A stretch of 20,627 bases of DNA from Nitriliruptoraceae bacterium (GTDB taxonomy: Bacteria > Actinomycetota > Nitriliruptoria > Nitriliruptorales > Nitriliruptoraceae), in assembly GCA_007117945.1 (NCBI GenBank), contig SKTN01000388.1:1-20627 (forward strand). Reading direction: 5' to 3'. Each line of letters opens with the position of its first letter. Within the stretch, counting starts at the first letter, position 1. The position numbers were made by a program, and so were the translations under genes. Positions 14,171 through 20,627 of this stretch are shown here, piece by piece. A model generated the notes under the pieces. The model had not been told where the DNA came from and did not search any database. It saw only the letters and a list, made by a program, of their open reading frames with translations.

Positions 14171-14413
14171 GACGCCTCGGAGCCGGCTCCGGCGAGCGAG
14201 GCTGCTGCGCCGATGGCAGACGTCGCCGGGCTCGACGATGCGCGGGCCCCCGGTTCCGACCCAGGCGCACGAGCCGGTGGGACCGCCCAGGCTTGGCAGG
14301 CTGTCCTGACCACCACGCCCAGGCTGGGCGCTACGTCCAGCACCACCAGCCCGGTCGAGCCGGGCCCACCCACCCGGTCGACCTCGTGTGGCCGTCCGGC
14401 CGGGCCGAGCCCG

Positions 14414-15160
14414 TCAGGCGTCGGCGGGGACCGCGTACACGATGTCGATGTTCTCGTAGGACCCCGTCTGCGGGTTGAACTCGCCGCCACAGGTGTCGAT
14501 CACCAGACCCGGCTCCCCATCGAAGCGGAACACCTGCTCCATCGGATACGCACCCTTGGTGATGCGCTCACGGCGTACAACCTCCCAGGTCGAGGTCGTG
14601 CCGTCCTCGTGGTCGACGATGATGGGGTCGCCAGGCTCGACACGCCGCAGGTCGAACAGCACGCCACGGCCCTGCGTGCGGGAGTCGACGTGGCTGGTCA
14701 TGAAGGCGTTGCCGTCCTCCCCGGGGCGCGGGCCCCGGCGGTACCAGCCGACCTCCTGGACGTCGTCGGGGATCTCCACCGCCCCGCGGTCATCGAGCGC
14801 GACGTCCACGACGGTCGCGACCTCGACGCCGATGGACGGGATGGAGACGCCCACCGGAGGAGCCGGCCGTGGGTCGGCCTCCTGCTCGACGGGTTCGATC
14901 CGCACGTCCGGCGTGAGGGCGTCGGCATCGAAGCTGTCGGTGCCCTGCTCTGGCTCGGTCTCGACCTGTGCGGTGTCCGGATCGGAGGATCCAGCGGCGC
15001 CCTCGGCGTCCTGGTCGTCCACGAGGTCAGCCGCGACCTCGAATCCCGCCGGGAGCTCACCGACGGTCTCCGCGGGCTCCTGGAGGTACCAGGCGACCGG
15101 GGTGCCGACGAGGAGGAGGGCCCCCGCGAGCGCGAGGAGCCAGCGGGCCGTGGGTCGCAT
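14414..15160 (-). CDS. Class F-like sortase
   Basis: Sortases cut C-terminal sorting signals and join surface proteins to the cell envelope. The product is 248 residues from ATG 15160, with GGAG six bases upstream. Residues 8-24 form a signal anchor, followed by an acidic Pro/Asp/Glu linker (about 28-100) and the sortase domain (about 103-245). The catalytic His157 is in TSHVDSRTQGRGVLFDL and Cys224 in LVIDTCGGEFNPQTG, matching the class F pattern. No Arg follows the Cys: the position aligned to S. aureus SrtA Arg197 is Ile/Asn (YENIDIVYA). The gene is directly downstream of a DUF4397 protein bearing a sorting signal, its likely substrate, but a strong terminator lies between them. Confidence 0.9.
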   Translation of the reverse strand: MRPTARWLLALAGALLLVGTPVAWYLQEPAETVGELPAGFEVAADLVDDQDAEGAAGSSDPDTAQVETEPEQGTDSFDADALTPDVRIEPVEQEADPRPAPPVGVSIPSIGVEVATVVDVALDDRGAVEIPDDVQEVGWYRRGPRPGEDGNAFMTSHVDSRTQGRGVLFDLRRVEPGDPIIVDHEDGTTSTWEVVRRERITKGAYPMEQVFRFDGEPGLVIDTCGGEFNPQTGSYENIDIVYAVPADA

Positions 15161-15236
15161 GGTGAGCTCCGTCGTACTGCGGGGGTCTAGGGGAGGTTCG
15201 GATGCCGAGGCGGCACGGTTGTATCGGGCTGACACG

Positions 15237-15268
15237 GGGAGGGGGAGGCCCGTAGGCCTCCCCCTCCC
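15237..15268 (-). terminator. Terminator between the DUF4397 gene and the sortase gene
   Basis: GGGAGGGGGAGGCC (15237-15250) pairs perfectly with 15255-15268 over 14 bp around a CGTA loop. It lies about 20 bases after the DUF4397 stop and about 75 before the sortase start, so the substrate can be made in excess of the enzyme. Confidence 0.7.
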
Positions 15269-15287
15269 TTGGAGCTGTCGCTAGAGG

Positions 15288-16127
15288 TCAGCGACGCTTC
15301 CGCGCGGTAGCCACGGCGGGCACGGCGAGCAGCAGCGCGCCAGCGGCCATCAGGGCCAGGACGAAGCCGGGCAGACCGGAGGCGGCGAGGCCAGCCTCAC
15401 CGGGGGAGTGCTCCTCGGTCGGCTCTTCCATCTCCTCGTCGTCAGCAGCGTCGTCCTCAGCAGCGTCATCGTCGGCGACGTCGACGCTGATGGTGGTCAC
15501 CTCGAGGGAGGGAAGCTCCGCACCCTCATCCGGGCCGAGAGCGAAGACGAGTACCGCCTCGCCCTCGGGAACGGTCACCGGGTCGAGGTCGATCGCGTTC
15601 TCGTCGGCACCCGCGGCTGCAACCCCGAGACCCTCGACGGTCGCGGCGCCGGTCGCGGCGAAGCCAACCGCACCGTTCGGCACGTCGGCGAGGCCGGTCA
15701 CGTCAGTAGGGGTGATGTCGACGTTGCCGAAGTTGGCGAAGTGTGCGACCTGGATGCCCTCACCCTCGTCGGTGGTGTTGGCACCGAGGAAGAGCTCCGC
15801 TTCGCCGTCGGTGTTCAGGCCCGCGACTGCGTAGTAGCTCGTGCCTGCGGCAAGCTCGACCCCGTCAGCGCTGAGGGCGACCTCGCCCGTGTCCGAGTCG
15901 GCGACGGCCAGGTCGTAGGTGCCGGCCGGAAGCTCAGCGGGAGCGATGGTGCCGAATTCAACCCCCTCGAAGGCGGCGTCGCCATCGACGAGGATGTCAG
16001 CGGTGAATCCGGGGACGCCGTGGACGATGATGACCTCAGCGTCTTCGTGGGCGTCGGCCATGGCGGCCGACGCGGGAACTACCGCGAGGGCGGCCGCCGC
16101 GACTGCGGCGTACAGCTTCTTCTTCAT
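15288..16127 (-). CDS. Exported DUF4397 protein with sortase-type C-terminal signal
   Basis: The product is 279 residues from ATG 16127, with GGAGG nine bases upstream. Residues 1-24 are a signal peptide (KKK, then an Ala/Val core, ending AMA). The body (about 30-215) is a DUF4397 domain: VIIVHGVPGFTADILVDG, then GVEFGTIAPAELPAGTYDL, repeat-like beta strands of unknown function, often seen in cell-surface proteins. An acidic linker (about 215-240, DDDAAEDDAADDEEMEE) leads to LAASG at 247-251, a hydrophobic helix and the tail RKRR, the tripartite layout of a sorting signal, with LAxSG in place of LPxTG or LAxTG. The neighbouring sortase on the same strand is the likely processing enzyme. Function beyond surface display is unknown. 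Confidence 0.88.
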   Translation of the reverse strand: MKKKLYAAVAAAALAVVPASAAMADAHEDAEVIIVHGVPGFTADILVDGDAAFEGVEFGTIAPAELPAGTYDLAVADSDTGEVALSADGVELAAGTSYYAVAGLNTDGEAELFLGANTTDEGEGIQVAHFANFGNVDITPTDVTGLADVPNGAVGFAATGAATVEGLGVAAAGADENAIDLDPVTVPEGEAVLVFALGPDEGAELPSLEVTTISVDVADDDAAEDDAADDEEMEEPTEEHSPGEAGLAASGLPGFVLALMAAGALLLAVPAVATARKRR

Positions 16128-16211
16128 GGGGTGGAACCTCCGCGATGCATAGGGTGTGAGGTTGGCGTACACCGGAAGTTCGCGAGGCCGTCGACATCGG
16201 ATCGTCCGTCG

Positions 16212-16284
16212 AACGCCTCCAAGCCGGCCCCCTGAGGCGGTCGAAGCACTCGAAAACGCCGATGATCAGGCGTTCAGGGGCGTT
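16212..16284. promoter_or_regulatory. Cluster of four AACGCC/GGCGTT half-sites upstream of the DUF4397 gene
   Basis: AACGCC occurs at 16212-16217 and 16255-16260, and its inverse GGCGTT at 16269-16274 and 16279-16284. The middle two form an inverted repeat with an eight-base spacer and the last two a direct repeat ten bases apart. The cluster sits 85-157 bases upstream of the start, in an otherwise empty 273-base gap. Confidence 0.35.
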
Positions 16285-16347
16285 CCGCAGGGATGGTGCG
16301 CCTCTTCGCGGATCCAGATCGGCTCCACGGTCGCACGTTGTTGAGCG

Positions 16348-16364
16348 TTGCGCGCACAACTGTA
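16348..16364 (-). promoter_or_regulatory. Palindrome and -10-like box, possible DUF4397 promoter
   Basis: TTGCGCGCACAA (16348-16359) is a near palindrome that abuts, read leftward, a TACAGT -10-like box (16359-16364). It resembles the wrbA-side 12-mer at 11546-11557. A start here would give a leader of about 225 bases covering the GGCGTT cluster. Confidence 0.3.
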
Positions 16365-16400
16365 CCCCCCGTTCGCCTTCCTGTCAGGCGCAGCCCGGAC

Positions 16401-17126
16401 TCAGGCCTGGGCGAGTGTCCCGAGGTACAGCTCGATCACCTTGGGGTCGTTGAGCAGCTCCCGTCCCGGGCCGGTGTAGGCGTTACGGCCCTGGTCGAGG
16501 ACGTAGGCCCGGTGGGAGATCTGGAGGCACCGGCGCGCGTTCTGTTCCACCATGATGATCGAGACACCCGTGGCGTTGATCTCCCGGGCGCGGAGGAAGG
16601 CCTCGTCCTGCAGGGCCGGTGACAGGCCGGCCGACGGCTCATCGAGGAGCAGGACACGGGGGTCCATCATCAGGGCGCGCCCCATCGCCACCATCTGCCG
16701 CTCACCGCCGGACAGGCCCCCGGCCCGCTGCTTGCGCCGGTTCTTCAGCAACGGGAACAGCTCCGCCACCACGTCGAACCGCTCGCGGAAGCGCTTCGGG
16801 CGCAGGTACAGCCCCATCTCGAGGTTCTCCTCGATGGTGAGGCTCGGGAAGATGTTCTGGGTCTGGGGCACGTATCCGACGCCCTTGGAGACCAGACCAT
16901 GCGCGGAGGCGTTGGTGATGTCCTCGCCGCGCAGCGTGACGGAGCCGGAGCGGATGTTGACCAGCCCGAACAGCGACTTGAGCAGGGTGGACTTGCCCGC
17001 CCCGTTGGGGCCGATGATCCCGACGAACTCACCCTCCGCGAGGGTGAGGTTGCAACCGGTCAGGATGTCGATCCCCGGCAGGTAGCCGGCGGTCACATCG
17101 CTGGCATCGAGGAGCAGATCGCTCAT
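16401..17126 (-). CDS. livF: Branched-chain amino acid ABC transporter ATP-binding protein LivF
   Basis: One of two ATPases that drive the importer from the cytoplasmic face. The product is 241 residues from ATG 17126, typical of LivF, with AGGAGGG about six bases upstream. Walker A is GPNGAGKST (about residues 36-44), the Q-loop is in YVPQTQNIFPSLTI, the signature is LSGGERQ, Walker B is RVLLLDEPSAGLSPALQ, and the switch His position reads VEQNA, as is usual in LivF (Gln in place of His). Its ATG overlaps the livG stop by four bases (ATGA). It is the last gene of the livHMGF operon. Confidence 0.95.
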   Translation of the reverse strand: MSDLLLDASDVTAGYLPGIDILTGCNLTLAEGEFVGIIGPNGAGKSTLLKSLFGLVNIRSGSVTLRGEDITNASAHGLVSKGVGYVPQTQNIFPSLTIEENLEMGLYLRPKRFRERFDVVAELFPLLKNRRKQRAGGLSGGERQMVAMGRALMMDPRVLLLDEPSAGLSPALQDEAFLRAREINATGVSIIMVEQNARRCLQISHRAYVLDQGRNAYTGPGRELLNDPKVIELYLGTLAQA

Positions 17127-18121
17127 GACGGGCCCTCCTGTGCGTCGCTGGCGGCTCCGCCGGATCCGTCGTCCGGACCGCCGCTGGCGAGCTCCCCGGC
17201 ACCCTCGTCGCTCTCCGGGGGTGCCTCCTCGCGCACGGCGGTGTCGGCGACCGCCGCCGCGCCCAGGGGCACCGGGGTGAAGCGGCTCTCGTCGCCGTGC
17301 CCCTTCCCGATGTAGGCGTCGATGACCTCCTCGTTGCGCGCCACCACCTCGGGGGGGCCCTCGGCGATGATGCGACCCTCGGCCATCACCACCACCCAGT
17401 CGCTGATGTCCATCACCACGTCCATGTCGTGTTCGACGAACAGCACGCTCATCCCCATGTGGGGCAGGTCCTTGACGTGCTCGAGTAGGGACTGGGTCAG
17501 CGCGGGGTTCACCCCGGCCATGGGCTCGTCGAGCATCACCATGATGGGTTCGACCATCAGGGCACGGGCCATCTCGAGCAGCTTGCGCTGTCCGCCGGAC
17601 AGCGTCCCCGCCATCTCGTCGCGCATGTGGTCCATCTTGAAGCGGACCAGCAGTTCCTCGGCCCGGGCCTCGATCTCCTGCTCCTGCTCCTGCCACAGCG
17701 GCGCCCAGGGCGCCAACAGCAGGCGTTCGCCACGCTGCTCGCGGGCGCCGAGCTTCATGTTCTCCATCACCGTCAGGCGGGTCAGCGCCTTCGTGAGCTG
17801 GAAGGTGCGCACCATCCCGTAGTTGGACACCTTGTGTGCCGGGATCTTGCGCAGCTCGTGGCCGTCGAAGGTGCCCGCGCCCTCGTCGGCGACGTCGAAG
17901 CCGGTCATCAGGTTGAAGAAGGTGGTCTTGCCGGCACCGTTGGGACCGATCAACGAGGTGATCGCCCCCCGGGGCAGCTCGAGGTGTTCGACGTCCACCG
18001 CCACGAGACCACCGAAGGTCCGCCGGACGTGGTCGACGATCAGGATCGGGTCCGGCTTCGCGACCCCGGGGACGGGCTCGACGTCGGCGAGGGCGGCCGC
18101 ACCGGGCGAGGGCTCACGCAT
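17123..18121 (-). CDS. livG: Branched-chain amino acid ABC transporter ATP-binding protein LivG with acidic C-terminal tail
   Basis: Second ATPase of the importer. The product is 332 residues from ATG 18121, which overlaps the livM stop by eight bases. After a 25-residue lead, Walker A is GPNGAGKTT (about 58-66), the Q-loop is in GMVRTFQLTKALTRLTV, the signature is LSGGQRK, Walker B is IMVMLDEPMAGVNPAL, and the switch is VEHDMD. The Liv-specific insert with repeated Gln/Glu (EQEQEIEARAEE) is present. LivG is normally about 250-290 residues; here a tail of about 55 residues, rich in Glu, Asp, Gly, Ser and Pro, follows YIGKGHG and looks disordered. The domain is complete, so the tail is an addition. 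Confidence 0.94.
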   Translation of the reverse strand: MREPSPGAAALADVEPVPGVAKPDPILIVDHVRRTFGGLVAVDVEHLELPRGAITSLIGPNGAGKTTFFNLMTGFDVADEGAGTFDGHELRKIPAHKVSNYGMVRTFQLTKALTRLTVMENMKLGAREQRGERLLLAPWAPLWQEQEQEIEARAEELLVRFKMDHMRDEMAGTLSGGQRKLLEMARALMVEPIMVMLDEPMAGVNPALTQSLLEHVKDLPHMGMSVLFVEHDMDVVMDISDWVVVMAEGRIIAEGPPEVVARNEEVIDAYIGKGHGDESRFTPVPLGAAAVADTAVREEAPPESDEGAGELASGGPDDGSGGAASDAQEGPS

Positions 18122-19100
18122 CGAGCATCATCTCCTGCTTGTTGCCGAGCAGGCCCTGCGGTCTGAAGGCCATCAGCAGCACGAGGAGCAGCCCGACGAA
18201 GGCCAGCCGTGTGGGGCCGATGGTGCCCGAGGGCATCATGTCGGTGATGATCAGCCCGCGCTCGACGCTGGAGAGCAGGAACCAGAACAGGGCAGCGCCC
18301 ACGACCGGGCCCCACACCGTCGCCGCACCGCCCATGATCAGGATCGTGTAGGCGAAGAAGGTGACCTGCGGGAGGAACTGGTCGGGCGCGATCGCCGCCT
18401 GGCCGAGGGCCAGGAGCATCCCCGACAGCCCGCCCAGCATCCCACCGAGGATCAGCGCCTGCATCTTGTAGGCGAAGACGTTCTTGCCCAGGGCGCGGGC
18501 GGCGTCCTCGTCCTCGCGGATCGACTTGAGGACGCGCCCCCAGGGGCTGCGCATCAGGGCCCAGACCAGCGCCACCACCAGCAGCACCAGGGCCCAACCC
18601 ACCAGCGTGGTCCACAGGCGCGTATGGGTGAAGCTGAGGAACCCCAGGTTGTAGCGCCCCGGTGGGAAGGGGTTGAGTGCGTTCCAGGTGCCGGTGAAGC
18701 CGCTCCCACCGACCTGGGAGGGGATCCCGAAGGGGCCACCGGTGAAGGGCGTGGCGGGTGCGGACCGGAAGACGAAGCGCAGGATCTCCGCCGCTGCGAT
18801 GGTCGAGATGGCGAGGTAGTCCGCCCGCAACCGCAGGGTCGGCGCACCGAGCGCCAGCGCCAGGGCGATGGACGCGGCGAAGCCGGCGAGGACCCCCACC
18901 CACAGCGGCTGCTCGTAGATCGAGACCGTGATCGCCATGCCGTAGGCACCGAGCAGCATGAACCCCACCTGCCCGAAGTTGAGCAGGCCGGTGTAGCCGT
19001 AGTGGACGTTGAGACCGAGGGCCGCCAGGGCGTAGATGGCTGCCGTCGGTCCGATCGCGGAGTTGATCCCACTGACCAGGATGGCGGTGATCGCGTCCAT
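18114..19100 (-). CDS. livM: Branched-chain amino acid ABC transporter permease LivM
   Basis: Inner-membrane permease subunit that pairs with LivH to form the channel. The product is 328 residues from ATG 19100, sharing one base with the livH stop (TGATG). It is hydrophobic throughout, with about eight to ten helices. LivM-typical motifs are LNVHYGYTGLLNFGQVGFMLLGAYG (about residues 30-54), RLRADYLAISTIAAAEILR, and the coupling-loop segment SPWGRVLKSIREDEDAARALGKN (about 185-207), which contacts the ATPases. GGPFGIP and the C-terminal FRPQGLLGNKQ are also typical. It lies second in the operon. Confidence 0.95.
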   Translation of the reverse strand: MDAITAILVSGINSAIGPTAAIYALAALGLNVHYGYTGLLNFGQVGFMLLGAYGMAITVSIYEQPLWVGVLAGFAASIALALALGAPTLRLRADYLAISTIAAAEILRFVFRSAPATPFTGGPFGIPSQVGGSGFTGTWNALNPFPPGRYNLGFLSFTHTRLWTTLVGWALVLLVVALVWALMRSPWGRVLKSIREDEDAARALGKNVFAYKMQALILGGMLGGLSGMLLALGQAAIAPDQFLPQVTFFAYTILIMGGAATVWGPVVGAALFWFLLSSVERGLIITDMMPSGTIGPTRLAFVGLLLVLLMAFRPQGLLGNKQEMMLDA

Positions 19101-20419
19101 CAGCCGATCCTCTCACGACGGCCCAGCAGGCCCTGGGGTCTGACGAGCAGGATGATGATGAGCACGAACAGCGCCCACACGAACTTCAGCTCCGTGGAGA
19201 AGAACAGGGTGGACAGCTCCGTCACCAGGCCGACGACGATCGCCCCGAACATCGCCCCGTAGGCCGTGCCGAGACCGCCGAGGATCACTGCGGCGAACAT
19301 CAGCAGCAGCAGGCGGAAGCCCATGAGGTAGTTCACGTTCTCCACCAGCCCGTTGAGGATCCCTCCGAACCCGGCCAGCCCGCCCCCCAGCACCCACACG
19401 AACAGCACGACCCGCTGGACGTCGATACCGGAGGACTCCGCGAGGTCGCGGTTGTCGGACACCGCCCGCATCGCCTTGCCGATACGGGTGCGCTGGAGCA
19501 TCGTCGCGACCCCGACCAGGGTCGCCGCGGCCACCAGGCTCACGATCAGGTCCCGGGGGGTGATGCTCAGCGGGCCCAGCTCGATCCGCTGCTGGATCGT
19601 GTAGTCGAAGTAGGGCCGGCTGCTCCCGCCGAAGGCGATCTGGATCAGGTTGCGCAGCACCAGGGACAGACCGATGGTGATGACGAGCATCTGGATCAGA
19701 CCCGTACGCCGGCGCCGCAGGGGTCGCCACAGGCCCAGCTCGATCCCGGCACCCAGTCCGGCCGACAGTACGACGGCGATGGCGCCGGCGACGAGCAACT
19801 GCAGGCCCGCACCCGTGCCCTCGGGTGCGTTGAGGAACCAGGCCACGACCGCGCCGAAGGTGACCATGTCGCCGTGGGCGAAGTTGACCAGCCCGGTGGT
19901 GCCGAAGATCAGCGACAGCCCGATGGCGGCGATCGCGATGATCAGGCCGAACTGCAGCCCGCTGAACGCGGCGGTGAGGAAGCGTGACCAGAAGGGGGTC
20001 CGCGCTCCGAGCTCACCGATCGGGAACAGCACCGTGCGCTGCTGCCCGGCGTTGACCGACAGTTCGCGCGAGTCGTTGTCGGGGTCACGCAGGTCGGTGC
20101 CCTCGGGCAGGGTCGCCTGCTCGAGGGTCGCCACGTAGTCCCCTGGACCGGGCAACTCCACGCTCCAGGTGCCGTCGTCGCCGCTGACCGACTCCCCGAT
20201 GGGGTCGCCCTCGGGGGTGGTGACCATGATCGTCACCCCGGGCACGGGCTCACCCTCGGCGTCACTGAGGGTGCCCTGGAAGGCCTCACCGCCCTCCTGG
20301 GCGAGCAGCTCCCCCGGCCCGGTGTCGTCGGCCGTCTGCGCGAAGGCGGAGCCGGCGGTCAGCACGAGCAGGGCCAGCACGACGAGCGCGAGCGGCAGCA
20401 CACGCAGGCTCAGGCGCAC
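19100..20419 (-). CDS. livH: LivH permease with N-terminal signal peptide and extracytoplasmic beta-sandwich domain
   Basis: The product is 439 residues from GTG 20419, with AAGGAG five bases upstream; longer starts give Arg/Pro-rich sequence with no better site. Residues 1-27 are a signal peptide ending in SAFA. Residues about 46-133 (FQGTLSDAEGEPVPGVTIMV, then GDPIGESVSGDDGTWSVELPGPGDYVATL) match the carboxypeptidase regulatory-like / CarboxypepD_reg beta-sandwich pattern. The permease proper (about 145-439) has LSLIFGTTGLVNFAHGDMVTFGA, the coupling loop TRIGKAMRAVSDNRDLAESSGID and the C-terminal VRPQGLLGRRERIG, all LivH hallmarks. Ordinary LivH is about 290-300 residues with no such domain. 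The fused domain should lie outside the membrane, where the binding protein docks. First gene of livHMGF. Confidence 0.93.
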   Translation of the reverse strand: MRLSLRVLPLALVVLALLVLTAGSAFAQTADDTGPGELLAQEGGEAFQGTLSDAEGEPVPGVTIMVTTPEGDPIGESVSGDDGTWSVELPGPGDYVATLEQATLPEGTDLRDPDNDSRELSVNAGQQRTVLFPIGELGARTPFWSRFLTAAFSGLQFGLIIAIAAIGLSLIFGTTGLVNFAHGDMVTFGAVVAWFLNAPEGTGAGLQLLVAGAIAVVLSAGLGAGIELGLWRPLRRRRTGLIQMLVITIGLSLVLRNLIQIAFGGSSRPYFDYTIQQRIELGPLSITPRDLIVSLVAAATLVGVATMLQRTRIGKAMRAVSDNRDLAESSGIDVQRVVLFVWVLGGGLAGFGGILNGLVENVNYLMGFRLLLLMFAAVILGGLGTAYGAMFGAIVVGLVTELSTLFFSTELKFVWALFVLIIILLVRPQGLLGRRERIG

Positions 20420-20431
20420 GAGCGCTCCTTG

Positions 20432-20469
20432 GGTCACGTGACCGTCGACCGACGGCCGCGCGGAGTCTA
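20432..20469 (-). promoter_or_regulatory. livH: livHMGF promoter with palindromic operator candidate
   Basis: Read leftward, TAGACT (20464-20469) is a -10-like box giving a leader of about 38 bases. In that leader GGTCACGTGACC (20432-20443) is a perfect 12-base palindrome just upstream of the AAGGAG site, and CCGTC/GACGG (20442-20455) is a second inverted repeat. Either could bind a repressor or hide the ribosome binding site. Confidence 0.4.
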
Positions 20470-20617
20470 GGCAGCTACGCGGCCGGTGTACGAAGGCAGG
20501 TACGTCGAGGTGCGCCCGTGCGGGCACCCCTGCCCCCTCCTGGCGCCCCGCGCGCGCCGCATCCCGCGGTTGCCGGGGCGTGGTGGGCGGGTGCCGGCTC
20601 CAGGGGACCATGCCGGG

Positions 20618-20623
20618 TAGAGT
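20618..20623 (+). promoter_or_regulatory. Possible rightward -10 box at the window edge
   Basis: TAGAGT fits the TAGNNT boxes seen at other genes here and could serve a rightward gene starting beyond the window, divergent from livH. The region 20470-20617 is otherwise featureless to my reading. Confidence 0.2.
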
Positions 20624-20627
20624 TGGC

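Noticed and set aside
14158..14490. A 110-codon leftward frame in the gap after the sortase
   Set aside because: It begins inside the sortase gene in another frame, lacks a ribosome binding site, and its translation is low-complexity.
13967..15190. A 407-codon rightward frame over the gap and sortase gene
   Set aside because: The part over the sortase is antisense to intact His and Cys motifs, and the part over the gap is Pro/Gly/Arg-rich and repeat-driven.
16144..16151. TATGCAT as the -10 of the DUF4397 gene
   Set aside because: It would place the transcription start inside the gene's own ribosome binding site.

Overview
The window is about 20.6 kb of very GC-rich chromosomal DNA. It is densely coding, with frequent GTG starts, strong GGAGG-type ribosome binding sites and 1 to 8 base gene overlaps. 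Gene content (PspC-LiaF proteins, a fused MoaD-MoaE, a class F-like sortase, LivHMGF transporters) and acidic linkers in the exported proteins point to an actinobacterium. A deep-branching lineage of the Nitriliruptor/Euzebya/Egibacter kind is my best guess from protein style; no rRNA is present to settle it.

Layout. (1) 1-2706: two divergent PspC-domain membrane protein genes (the left one runs off the window and is probably a sensor kinase) and a small two-helix membrane protein; this looks like an envelope-stress locus. (2) 3050-6646: purine genes purA and purD, separated by a patatin-like lipase on the other strand, followed by a SAM methyltransferase overlapping purD. (3) 7289-10401: molybdenum cofactor genes: a rhodanese translationally coupled to a fused moaD-moaE (leftward), moaA (rightward) and a mogA/moaB-type gene (leftward). 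(4) 10559-12199: purC and a wrbA-type flavodoxin-like quinone reductase. (5) 12571-13929: an acidic-linker lipoprotein that is the binding protein of a branched-chain amino acid type ABC importer, ending in two large hairpins. (6) 14414-16127: a sortase and an exported DUF4397 protein carrying a sortase-type C-terminal signal, both leftward. (7) 16401-20419: leftward livH-livM-livG-livF operon with overlapping genes, whose livH carries an extra signal peptide and beta-sandwich domain.

How the parts work together. The transporter parts (5) and (7) probably form one importer even though the binding protein is in a separate transcription unit. The sortase and DUF4397 protein look like a dedicated enzyme-substrate pair for surface anchoring. 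The rhodanese probably supplies sulfur to the MoaD part of the fused molybdopterin synthase. purD/rssA and purC/mog are divergent pairs whose promoters share the same mirrored element.

The most unusual items are the LivH fusion, the sortase pair with a LAASG signal and no arginine after its catalytic Cys, and a non-coding stretch at 9689-9775 in which GGGAGC occurs four times, twice in identical hairpin loops. No tRNA, rRNA, CRISPR array, transposase or integrase was seen.
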